A DNA stretch of 64,000 bases from Streptomyces caelestis. Its GTDB lineage: Bacteria; Actinomycetota; Actinomycetes; Streptomycetales; Streptomycetaceae. A program made the translations under genes and the position numbers. Every line of letters starts with the position of its first letter. The first letter of the stretch is position 1. The stretch lies in assembly GCF_014205255.1 (NCBI RefSeq), contig NZ_JACHNE010000001.1:5766001-5830000 (forward strand), given 5' to 3'. The notes under the pieces were generated by a model, which saw nothing but the letters and a program-made list of their open reading frames with translations, did no database searches and was not told the DNA's origin. Below, one piece after another: positions 1 through 7,245 of this stretch.

Positions 1-1289
1 ACGCGCCCGACGTACGACGCAGCGCCGACTGGCTCGCCGCCAAGCTCAAGGAGACCGGGTTCCCGACGACTGAGGTCTGGCCGACCCCGGGCGCGCCGGC
101 CGTCTTCGCCGAGTGGCCCTGTGACGACCCGCAGGCCCCCACGGTGCTGGTCTACGGCCACCACGACGTGCAGCCCGCCGCCCGGGAGGACGGCTGGGAC
201 AGCGACCCCTTCGAACCGGTCGTCCGCGAGAACCGCCTCTACGCGCGCGGGGCGGCCGACGACAAGGGCCAGGTGTTCTTCCACACCCTCGGTGTCCGCG
301 CCCACCTCGCCGCCACCGGCCGCACCACCCCCGCGGTGCACCTGAAGCTGCTGATCGAGGGCGAGGAGGAGTCCGGCTCGCCGCACTTCCGGGCCCTCGT
401 CGAGCAGCACGCCGAGCGGCTCACCGCCGACGCCGTGATCGTCTCCGACACCGGCATGTGGTCCGAGGACACCCCCACCGTGTGCACCGGCATGCGCGGC
501 CTCGCCGAGTGCGAGATACGTCTGCACGGCCCCGACCAGGACATCCACTCCGGCTCCTTCGGCGGCGCCGTGCCCAACCCGGCGACCGCCGCGGCCCGCC
601 TCGTCGCCGCCCTGCACGACGAGCACGCGCGGGTGGCGATCCCGGGCTTCTACGACGGCGTGGTCGAACTCACCGACCGCGAGCGGGAACTCTTCGCCGA
701 GCTGCCCTTCGACGAGCGGCAGTGGCTGCGCGCCGCCAAGTCGTACGCCACCCAGGGCGAGGCCGGGTACACCACCCTGGAGCGCGTCTGGGCCCGCCCC
801 ACCGCGGAGGTCAACGGCATCGGCGGCGGCTACCAGGGCCCCGGCAGCAAGACCATCGTGCCGTCCTCCGCCATGGTGAAGCTGTCCTTCCGGCTGGTGG
901 CGGGCCAGGACCCCGGCCACGTCGAGAAGGCCGTCCGCGCCTGGGCCGAGCAGCAGGTGCCCGCCGGGATCCGCTGCGAGATCACGTTCAGCGGGGCCAC
1001 GCGCCCGTGCCTGACGCCGCTGGACCACCCGGCCCTCCAGTCGGTCGCCCGCGCGATGGGCCGGGCCTTCGGGAAGCCGGTCCGCTTCACGCGCGAGGGA
1101 GGCTCCGGACCCGCTGCGGACCTCCAGGACGTCCTCGGCGCACCCGTGCTCTTCCTCGGCATCTCCGTCCCGTCCGACGGCTGGCACGCCCCGAACGAGA
1201 AAGTCGAACTCGACCTGCTCCTCAAAGGCGTCGAGACCACCGCATACCTGTGGGGCGACCTCGCCGAGCACTGGCGCCATGTGCCCTGA
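1..1289 (+). CDS. M20 family dipeptidase/metallopeptidase, 5' truncated
   Basis: The reading frame is open from base 3, so the gene begins before the window. Zinc-peptidase landmarks of the M20/M25/M40 family are visible in order: GHHDVQP (metal His and Asp), GAADDKG (bridging Asp), EGEEESGS (catalytic and metal Glu), SDTGMW, and a late GWHAPNE segment carrying the last metal His. The dimerisation ('lid') domain lies between about 540 and 900. Such enzymes cleave dipeptides or short peptides in the cytosol; the exact substrate cannot be read. The frame ends at TGA 1287. About 155 bases separate it from nudC. Confidence 0.9.
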   Translation, partial: APDVRRSADWLAAKLKETGFPTTEVWPTPGAPAVFAEWPCDDPQAPTVLVYGHHDVQPAAREDGWDSDPFEPVVRENRLYARGAADDKGQVFFHTLGVRAHLAATGRTTPAVHLKLLIEGEEESGSPHFRALVEQHAERLTADAVIVSDTGMWSEDTPTVCTGMRGLAECEIRLHGPDQDIHSGSFGGAVPNPATAAARLVAALHDEHARVAIPGFYDGVVELTDRERELFAELPFDERQWLRAAKSYATQGEAGYTTLERVWARPTAEVNGIGGGYQGPGSKTIVPSSAMVKLSFRLVAGQDPGHVEKAVRAWAEQQVPAGIRCEITFSGATRPCLTPLDHPALQSVARAMGRAFGKPVRFTREGGSGPAADLQDVLGAPVLFLGISVPSDGWHAPNEKVELDLLLKGVETTAYLWGDLAEHWRHVP

Positions 1290-1445
1290 GCGTCCCGTGC
1301 CGTCCGGACCGGCAGCGCGCGCGGGGCACACTGGAAGAGCCGCCCCAGCACCGCGCAACCCCGCCGGACCCGGTCGCCTCCCGCCGTACGTCCCGCTGAT
1401 CAGCCCGCCGAACCCGACCGTCCCACCGGGGAGTTGGAAGCACCC

Positions 1446-2390
1446 GTGACCACCTGGACCGACCAGAACGCCGACCGACCCATCTCGCTCACCGCACCGA
1501 GCGGCATCGACCGGGCCGCACACCACCGGCTCGACGAGGCCTGGCTCGCGGCGGCGTGGAGCCACCCCTCCACGCGCTGTTTCGTGGTCTCCGGCGGCCA
1601 GGTCCTCATCGACGAGACGCCGGACGGGCGCACCGAACTCGTCATGACGCCTTCCTTCGAGGCCCCCCTCACCGAGGCTCACCGCTACTTCCTCGGCAAC
1701 GACGAGGACGGCGTCAGCTACTTCGCCCTCCAGAAGGACTCCCTGCCCGGGCGCATGGACCAGTCCGCGCGGCCGGCGGGGCTGCGTGAGGCGGGCCTGC
1801 TCCTGTCGGCCCGGGACGTGGGCCTGATGGTGCACGCGGTCGGCCTGGAGAACTGGCAGCGCACCCACCGTTTCTGCTCGCGCTGCGGCGAGCGCACCGT
1901 CATCGCCGCGGCCGGTCACATCCGCCGCTGCCAGGCCTGCGGTGCGGAGCACTACCCGCGTACGGACCCCGCCGTGATCATGGCCGTGACCGACGAGGAC
2001 GACCGCATCCTGCTCGGCCGCCAGGTGCACTGGCCCGAGGGCCGCTTCTCGACGCTCGCCGGTTTCGTCGAGCCCGGCGAGTCCATCGAGCAGTCGGTGC
2101 GCCGCGAGGTCCACGAGGAGGTCGGCATCACCGTCGGCCAGGTCGAGTACGTCGCCAGCCAGCCCTGGCCCTTCCCGTCCAGCCTCATGCTGGGCTTCCT
2201 GGCCCGCGCCACCTCGACCGAGATAGACGTCGACGGCGACGAGATCCACGAGGCCCGCTGGTTCTCCCGCGACGAACTGCGCGCCGCCTTCGAGTCGGGC
2301 GAGGTGCTCCCGCCGTACGGCATCTCGATCGCGGCCCGCCTGATCGAGCTCTGGTACGGCAAGCCGCTCCCGATGAGAAGCGCCGCCTGA
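1446..2390 (+). CDS. nudC: NADH pyrophosphatase NudC
   Basis: This is an NAD(H) diphosphatase that hydrolyses NAD(H) to NMN(H) plus AMP and, in characterised homologues, removes NAD caps from RNA. The protein is about 314 aa. It has an N-terminal NudC domain, a four-Cys zinc ribbon (CSRCGE then CQACGA, around residues 143-162), a Nudix box (GFVEPGESIEQSVRREVHEE, around 205-225), and the NudC signature SQPWPFPSS just after it. GTG 1446 is preferred because GGAAG sits 6 bases upstream; TTG 1434 is an alternative in the same frame. The methyltransferase gene starts 15 bases downstream, so the two are probably cotranscribed. Confidence 0.93.
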   Translation: MTTWTDQNADRPISLTAPSGIDRAAHHRLDEAWLAAAWSHPSTRCFVVSGGQVLIDETPDGRTELVMTPSFEAPLTEAHRYFLGNDEDGVSYFALQKDSLPGRMDQSARPAGLREAGLLLSARDVGLMVHAVGLENWQRTHRFCSRCGERTVIAAAGHIRRCQACGAEHYPRTDPAVIMAVTDEDDRILLGRQVHWPEGRFSTLAGFVEPGESIEQSVRREVHEEVGITVGQVEYVASQPWPFPSSLMLGFLARATSTEIDVDGDEIHEARWFSRDELRAAFESGEVLPPYGISIAARLIELWYGKPLPMRSAA

Positions 2391-2404
2391 CGGAGGCCAC
2401 CCGC

Positions 2405-3034
2405 GTGTTGGACCCGTACTGGAACCACAACGTCCACCACCACCCCGAGGTGCTCGACGCTGTCCCGGACGGCTGCGGCAAGGCCCTGGACGCGGGCTGC
2501 GGCGACGGCCTGCTCACCCGCAAGCTCGCGGTACGTGCGGCATCCGTCACGGGCGTGGACCGCTCGCCGGAGATGATCGAACTCGCCCGCGAGTACGCGC
2601 GCGTGCCCGGCAACGTCACGTACCTGAAGGCGGACTTCCTCGCCGACGGGTCCCTGCCCGAGGGCGCCTACGACTTCGTCAGCGCGGTTGCCGTGGTCCA
2701 CCACGCGCCGTTCGAGGAGGCGGTCACCCGCCTCGCCCGCCTCACCGCGCCCGGCGGCCGCCTGGTGATCGTCGGCATGGCCGCCAACCGGACGGTCCTG
2801 GACTGGGTCGTCAGCGCGTGCGGCGTGCCCGCGAGCCAGTGGTACGCCCGCCGGCACGGTGGCAAGCGGGCCCCGGCCGGGATGCCGATGGAAGACGTGC
2901 ACATGTCCTGGGGAGAGATCCGGCAGGAAGCCCACCGGCTGCTGCCCGGCTGTGACTTCCGCCGCACGCTGCTGTGGCGCTACGTCGTGGTGTGGGACAA
3001 ACCAGCGGGCCGACCACGAGAAGGCGGCCCCTGA
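2405..3034 (+). CDS. class I SAM-dependent methyltransferase
   Basis: A 209-aa protein with the Rossmann SAM-binding motif I LDAGCGDGLLTRKL (around residues 30-43), followed by an acidic loop GVDRSPEMIELA and motif LTAPGGRLVIVG near residue 120. This is the ubiE/Methyltransf_11 layout, acting on an unknown substrate. GTG 2405 follows CGGAGG at 2391-2396. It lies 15 bases after nudC in the same direction, so the pair forms a likely operon. It is convergent with the mycoredoxin gene, with about 40 bases between the two stops. The substrate is not predictable. Confidence 0.85.
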   Translation: MLDPYWNHNVHHHPEVLDAVPDGCGKALDAGCGDGLLTRKLAVRAASVTGVDRSPEMIELAREYARVPGNVTYLKADFLADGSLPEGAYDFVSAVAVVHHAPFEEAVTRLARLTAPGGRLVIVGMAANRTVLDWVVSACGVPASQWYARRHGGKRAPAGMPMEDVHMSWGEIRQEAHRLLPGCDFRRTLLWRYVVVWDKPAGRPREGGP

Positions 3035-3075
3035 GACGCCTCAGGAACCGCCTTCCCGGCACAACCGAACGGCGA

Positions 3076-3318
3076 CTAGACGCCGACCTTCTGCTTCACC
3101 TGAGCCAGCGACGGGTTGGTGAGGGTGGAGCCGTCCGGGAACAGAACGGTGGGCACCGTCTGGTTTCCGCCATTCGCCTTCTCCACGAATGCGGCGGACT
3201 CCGGGTCCTGCTCGATGTTGATCTCGGTGTACGCGATGCCCTCGCGGTCCATCTGGCTCTTCAGCCGACGGCAGTAGCCGCACCACGTGGTGCTGTACAT
3301 CGTCACAGTGCCCGGCAT
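3076..3318 (-). CDS. mrx1: mycoredoxin (glutaredoxin-like, CGYC)
   Basis: An 80-aa glutaredoxin-fold protein with active site WCGYC (Cys13 and Cys16) and the cis-proline segment TVPT near residue 55. Actinobacterial proteins of this type are mycoredoxins, which reduce mixed disulfides between proteins and mycothiol. The start ATG 3318 has AAGGAG upstream. A perfect SigR-type promoter lies at 3367-3393, giving a leader of about 40 nt. That fits a role in the thiol-oxidative-stress response run by the sigR-rsrA pair at 35.6-36.6 kb. Confidence 0.92.
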   Translation of the reverse strand: MPGTVTMYSTTWCGYCRRLKSQMDREGIAYTEINIEQDPESAAFVEKANGGNQTVPTVLFPDGSTLTNPSLAQVKQKVGV

Positions 3319-3366
3319 GTCTCTCGTGCTCCTTCAGTGCTCGGGGACGGGTGCTCGCAGTGGTGG

Positions 3367-3393
3367 AACGTACGTGAAAGAGCAACCATTCCC
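3367..3393 (-). promoter_or_regulatory. SigR-type promoter of mycoredoxin gene
   Basis: On the minus strand the element GGGAAT (3393-3388) is followed by exactly 18 bases and then GTT (3369-3367). This matches the Streptomyces SigR consensus GGAAT-N18/19-GTT. It is correctly placed and oriented about 50 bases before the mycoredoxin start. Confidence 0.85.
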
Positions 3394-3501
3394 GGTGCCC
3401 GCGCCCTGCCGGACGTGACGCCTGCCGCATTAGTACGACTATCGGTGCCTGCCTGTGGACAACCGGCACAGCCGTCTCGCGGGACCTGGCAGCATGGCTG
3501 T

Positions 3502-5697
3502 GTGACAGCAGCAACGCGCTCCACCCTGTTCCCGCAGGTACCGGACTCCGCCGACGCGGTGCTCGAAGGGCTCGACCCCGAGCAGCGCGAGGTGGCCACG
3601 GCCCTGCACGGTCCGGTGTGCGTCCTGGCGGGCGCCGGCACGGGCAAGACCCGGGCGATCACCCACCGCATCGCCTACGGAGTGCGCGCCGGCATCCTGC
3701 ACCCCTCCAGCGTGCTCGCCGTCACGTTCACCAATCGCGCCGCCGGGGAGATGCGGGGCCGGCTCCGCCAGCTCGGCGCCGCCGGTGTCCAGGCGCGTAC
3801 GTTCCACTCGGCGGCGCTGCGTCAGCTCCAGTACTTCTGGCCGAAAGCGATCGGCGGCTCCATGCCCAGGCTCGTCGACCGCAAGGTCCAGCTCGTCGCG
3901 GACGCGGCCGCCGCCTGCCGCATCCGGCTCGACCGTGGGGAGCTGCGGGACGTCACCGCCGAGATCGAGTGGTCCAAGGTCACCCAGACCGTCCCCGCCG
4001 ACTACGCGCCCGCCGCCGCCAAGGTCGGCCGCGAGACCCCCCGCGCCCCCGCCGAGATCGCCCAGCTCTACGCCGCCTACGAGGACGTCAAGCGTGAGCG
4101 CGCCGTCATCGACTTCGAGGACGTGCTGCTGCTGACCGTCGCCGTCCTCCAGGACCGGCACGACATCGCGGAGCAAATCCGCGCCCAGTACCAGCACTTC
4201 GTGGTCGACGAGTACCAGGACGTCAGCCCCCTCCAGCAGCGCCTGCTGGATCTGTGGCTGGGCGACCGGGACAGCCTGTGCGTGGTCGGCGACGCCAGCC
4301 AGACGATTTACTCCTTCACGGGAGCGACACCGGACCACCTGCTCGACTTCCGCACCCGCCATCCCGGCGCCACCGTCGTCAAGCTGGTCCGCGACTACCG
4401 CTCCACCCCCCAGGTCGTCCACCTCGCCAACGGCCTGCTCGCCCAGGCGAAGGGCCGGGCCGCCGACCACCGCCTGGAGCTCGTCTCCCAGCGAGCCCCG
4501 GGGCCGGAGCCGGTCTACGCCGAGTACACGGACGAGCCCGCCGAGGCGGAAGGCGCGGCCCGCCGTATCCGCGAGCTCATGGACTCGGGGGTCCCGGCCG
4601 CCGAGATCGCCGTCCTGTTCCGCACGAACGCGCAGTCCGAGACCTACGAGCAGGCCCTCGCCGACGCCGGGGTGCCCTACCAGCTGCGCGGCGCCGAGCG
4701 GTTCTTCGACCGCCCGGAGGTGCGCAAGGCGGGCATCGCCCTGCGCGGCGCGGCCCGCTTCGGCGGCAACGACTCCCTCCTGGACGACGCCGTCGACCTG
4801 CCGTCCCAGGTGCGTGCCGTGCTGTCGGGGGAGGGCTGGACGCCGCAACCACCGGCCGGCTCCGGCGCCGTGAGAGAACGCTGGGAGTCCCTGGCCGCCC
4901 TGGTGAACCTCGCCCAGGACTTCGCCGCCGCCAAACCCGGCGCCACCCTGGCGGACCTCGTCGCCGAACTCGACGAACGCGCGAACGCCCAGCACGCCCC
5001 GACCGTGCAGGGCGTCACCCTCGCCTCCCTGCACTCGGCCAAGGGCCTGGAGTGGGACGTCGTCTTCCTGGTCGGTGTCGCCGAGGGCATGATGCCGATC
5101 ACCTACGCCAAGACCGACGAACAGATCGAGGAGGAGCGTCGCCTCCTCTACGTCGGCGTCACCCGCGCGCGGGAACGCCTCCACGTCTCCTGGGCCCTGG
5201 CCCGTTCCCCCGGCGGCCGCCCCAACCGTCGCCACAGCCGCTTCCTCGACGGGCTGCGCCCGGGGTCGACGGCCACCACGGGCCGTACCGCGGTCGGCAG
5301 TGCGGGTGGCATCGAGCGTGGAATCCCCGGAACCAGGGGCTCCGCCCCGAGACGAGTCCAGCGAACGCCCGCCCGCTGCCGAGTCTGCGGCCGCACGCTG
5401 ACCGACGCGGGCGAGATGAAGCTGATGCGCTGCGACGGCTGCCCGTCCGACATGAACGAAGGCCTTTACGAGCGGCTGCGCGAGTGGCGAGCCGACCAGG
5501 CACGACGCAGCGGCCAGCCCGCCTTCTGCGTGTTCACCGACAGGACCCTGATGGCGATCGCCGAGACCGCGCCCGACGACGAGCACGAACTGGCGCGCAT
5601 CCCGGGCGTGGGGATGCGCAAGCTCAACCGCTACGGAGCCGACGTACTGGCCATCTGTGCAGGCCAGTTCGCCGAAGCGGACACAGATCGGGACTGA
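3502..5697 (+). CDS. uvrD2: UvrD2-type superfamily 1A DNA helicase with C4 and HRDC domains
   Basis: A 731-aa ATP-dependent 3'-5' DNA helicase. Walker A GAGTGKT is near residue 45, and the motif II region DEYQDVSPLQQRLL and motif III GDASQTIYSFTGA follow. The C-terminal motifs ASLHSAKGLEWDVVF and LYVGVTRARERLH (motifs V/VI) are present. After the motor come a four-Cys motif (CRVCG, then CDGC, about residues 628-647) and an HRDC domain to the end. This arrangement is the mycobacterial UvrD2 signature. GTG 3502 is chosen because homology to the family starts just downstream; the frame is open further upstream but lacks helicase content. Likely role: DNA repair or replication fork processing. 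Confidence 0.93.
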   Translation: MTAATRSTLFPQVPDSADAVLEGLDPEQREVATALHGPVCVLAGAGTGKTRAITHRIAYGVRAGILHPSSVLAVTFTNRAAGEMRGRLRQLGAAGVQARTFHSAALRQLQYFWPKAIGGSMPRLVDRKVQLVADAAAACRIRLDRGELRDVTAEIEWSKVTQTVPADYAPAAAKVGRETPRAPAEIAQLYAAYEDVKRERAVIDFEDVLLLTVAVLQDRHDIAEQIRAQYQHFVVDEYQDVSPLQQRLLDLWLGDRDSLCVVGDASQTIYSFTGATPDHLLDFRTRHPGATVVKLVRDYRSTPQVVHLANGLLAQAKGRAADHRLELVSQRAPGPEPVYAEYTDEPAEAEGAARRIRELMDSGVPAAEIAVLFRTNAQSETYEQALADAGVPYQLRGAERFFDRPEVRKAGIALRGAARFGGNDSLLDDAVDLPSQVRAVLSGEGWTPQPPAGSGAVRERWESLAALVNLAQDFAAAKPGATLADLVAELDERANAQHAPTVQGVTLASLHSAKGLEWDVVFLVGVAEGMMPITYAKTDEQIEEERRLLYVGVTRARERLHVSWALARSPGGRPNRRHSRFLDGLRPGSTATTGRTAVGSAGGIERGIPGTRGSAPRRVQRTPARCRVCGRTLTDAGEMKLMRCDGCPSDMNEGLYERLREWRADQARRSGQPAFCVFTDRTLMAIAETAPDDEHELARIPGVGMRKLNRYGADVLAICAGQFAEADTDRD

Positions 5698-5710
5698 CAC
5701 GAACTCGTCG

Positions 5711-5750
5711 AAAAAATAGTTTGCGCATGCCCCGGCAATCCCCATAGGTT
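5711..5750 (+). promoter_or_regulatory. WblC(WhiB7)-type promoter of the wblC leader
   Basis: AAAAAAT at 5711-5717 sits 3 bases upstream of a -35-like TTGCGC (5721-5726). After 18 bases comes a -10-like TAGGTT (5745-5750). An A/T-rich block just upstream of the -35 is the known signature of WhiB7/WblC-dependent, sigma-A-like promoters, including the autoregulated one. It is the only such A-tract noticed in the window, and it precedes wblC by about 600 bases. Confidence 0.75.
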
Positions 5751-5861
5751 CTTAGGCACGAGAGCAGCGGCCTTCTCGGAGGCCCTGATTCCGTGTTGTA
5801 CTTGCATACCCGTCGGACTGGTTCACCCGGTCCCCCGAGACGCCGAGAGGAGGCGAGTCCA

Positions 5862-6188
5862 GTGATCAGCATCAACACCAGCTCCATCAGCACCGTGAAA
5901 ATGACCGATCGCTCGGCCGTCTCCGCGTGCATGCTCGGCGTTTCGAACCTGGGCACCGGTCTGTCCGGCATTCATGCCGTGCGTCCGGCGTCCTCCTCCG
6001 TTGCCCCCGCGGGTCTTCCTGTCCGCGAGCGCAATGAGCGACCGACCAAGGCACTGGAAGCGGCAGTAGTGGCACAGGCGCAGGCCTATGCCTTTACGGC
6101 GACCGGTGCCGGATTCCGGAAGCAGACGACGCAGCACCACCTGATGTGGGCCTTCCGTGGGCCAGAACCCTGGAGTGATCCAGCCTGA
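5862..6188 (+). CDS. upstream ORF in the wblC leader (108 aa)
   Basis: GTG 5862 follows GAGAGGAGG with 8-base spacing, a very good ribosome binding site. The encoded protein is Ser/Thr/Ala-rich with no recognisable domain. Its stop codon (TGA 6186-6188) lies inside a small hairpin (CCTGAT-TCG-ATCAGG, 6184-6198), just before an intrinsic terminator. In mycobacteria whiB7 is controlled by a leader ORF and terminator that sense blocked translation. The layout here suggests the same role, with translation of this ORF gating read-through into wblC. Whether the peptide itself has a function is unknown. The frame is open 69 bases further upstream. Confidence 0.6.
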   Translation: MISINTSSISTVKMTDRSAVSACMLGVSNLGTGLSGIHAVRPASSSVAPAGLPVRERNERPTKALEAAVVAQAQAYAFTATGAGFRKQTTQHHLMWAFRGPEPWSDPA

Positions 6189-6210
6189 TTCGATCAGGCC
6201 GGCGCCTTCA

Positions 6211-6250
6211 GGGCCGCGGAACCCCATCCGGGATCCGCGGCCCTTCTGTT
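6211..6250 (+). terminator. attenuator in the wblC leader
   Basis: GGGCCGCGGA (6211-6220) pairs perfectly with TCCGCGGCCC (6234-6243) and is followed by the T-rich TTCTGTTTGT. It lies between the upstream ORF and wblC, about 110 bases before the wblC start, so it must be read through for wblC expression. Confidence 0.8.
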
Positions 6251-6359
6251 TGTCCCCGATCAGGGACGACGGACCGAAGGAGCCTCGGGACAAGAAAAGA
6301 ACCCGGTACCAGCCGCCCCCGGCCAACAGGCCGGAACGACCAGACGAGGAAGACGAACC

Positions 6360-6728
6360 GTGCAACTCGAAGCGCACGCACCGTCCGTACCGCCTTCCGA
6401 AACGATCCCCAAGCCCGGCTCCACGGAGGACTCCGCCTTGACCCCGCTCACCGCGCTCACCGCGCTCGACGACGCCATCGAGAACCTCGGCGTACCCGTC
6501 CCGTGCCGCTCCTACGACCCGGAGGTCTTCTTCGCCGAGTCGCCCGCGGACGTCGAGTACGCCAAGTCCCTGTGCCGCACCTGCCCGCTGGTCGAGGCCT
6601 GCCTCGCCGGCGCCAAGGAGCGGCGTGAGCCCTGGGGCGTCTGGGGTGGCGAGCTGTTCGTGCAGGGAGTCGTCGTCGCCCGGAAGCGGCCGCGTGGCCG
6701 CCCGCGCAAGAACCCGGTCACAGCATGA
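6360..6728 (+). CDS. wblC: WhiB-family iron-sulfur regulator WblC (WhiB7 orthologue)
   Basis: A 122-aa WhiB-like protein. The [4Fe-4S]-binding cysteines are Cys49, Cys72, Cys75 and Cys81, followed by the WhiB turn GVWGG (93-97). The C-terminal AT-hook RGRPRKN (112-118) is specific to the WhiB7/WblC subfamily. In Streptomyces and mycobacteria this protein binds the primary sigma factor and activates multidrug-resistance genes in response to ribosome-targeting antibiotics. Start GTG 6360 has AGGAAG 7 bases upstream. Its expression here probably depends on the autoregulatory promoter and leader attenuator upstream. Confidence 0.95.
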   Translation: MQLEAHAPSVPPSETIPKPGSTEDSALTPLTALTALDDAIENLGVPVPCRSYDPEVFFAESPADVEYAKSLCRTCPLVEACLAGAKERREPWGVWGGELFVQGVVVARKRPRGRPRKNPVTA

Positions 6729-7048
6729 ACACCGCAGGAACGATCGACCGCCCCCTCACGCACGACCCCCAGAAGCAGGCCCCGATGAAGCCGTCCACTT
6801 ACGAGCCCGCAGGCTCCGCGACCCAAGACTTCACCACCAATGGCGCGAAGGACTCGCGTCAGAACAGGACCCGAGAGATGCAACTCATCCCAGAAGCCAT
6901 GGCTCGTGCGCATATGCGCGAGCGACTGCAAGAGGCGGAGCGGGAACGCCCGGCCGTGCGCCTGGCGACCGCCCGCCGGATGCAGCGCAGGGCGGAGCGC
7001 GCCTCACGGCGTGCCCGCCGGGCGCTCGCCATGGCGGTCATGCAGTAA
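6725..7048 (+). CDS. small basic hypothetical protein coupled to wblC
   Basis: A 107-aa protein whose ATG overlaps the wblC stop (ATGA), so it is translationally coupled and probably co-induced with WblC. The N-terminal half is polar. The C-terminal half is a long Arg/Ala-rich helix (about 20 Arg) suited to RNA or ribosome binding; that is inference only. No family is recognised. A strong terminator follows. Confidence 0.75.
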   Translation: MNTAGTIDRPLTHDPQKQAPMKPSTYEPAGSATQDFTTNGAKDSRQNRTREMQLIPEAMARAHMRERLQEAERERPAVRLATARRMQRRAERASRRARRALAMAVMQ

Positions 7049-7100
7049 CCGACCTCACCTGAAGCGGTGGCCTCCCGAGCCCGGGAGGCCGAGCTCTCCC

Positions 7101-7139
7101 CGCGGGGGCCGGTCCGTGCCGAACGGACCGGCCCCCGCG
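7101..7139. terminator. terminator after the wblC operon
   Basis: A perfect 17-bp stem (7101-7117 with 7123-7139) and a 5-nt loop, located 53 bases after the last gene of the wblC operon. Confidence 0.75.
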
Positions 7140-7210
7140 GTGCGTTGTGCCTGCTCTTGGGAGAACCTCAGGTCGATCGAGGGCGCCTGGACTCGAACCG
7201 GTGGTGAAGC

Positions 7211-7239
7211 GCGGGCACCCGGTCAGCCGCGGTGCCCGC
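7211..7239 (-). terminator. hairpin after the ABC1 kinase gene
   Basis: GCGGGCACC (7211-7219) pairs with GGTGCCCGC (7231-7239). It sits immediately past the stop of the minus-strand kinase gene. There is no clear U-run, so termination is inferred from position. Confidence 0.5.
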
Positions 7240-7245
7240 TGAGGC

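Noticed and set aside
3439..5745. A 768-codon minus-strand open frame antisense to uvrD2.
   Set aside because: High-GC shadow frame; its composition is a Gly/Val/Asp-rich mirror of the helicase codons and has no domain or ribosome binding site.
7175..7200. TGGACTCGAACCGGTGGTG looks like the 3' part of a tRNA on the minus strand.
   Set aside because: The flanking bases do not form a T-stem and no cloverleaf can be folded; the nearby hairpin is explained as the kinase-gene terminator.
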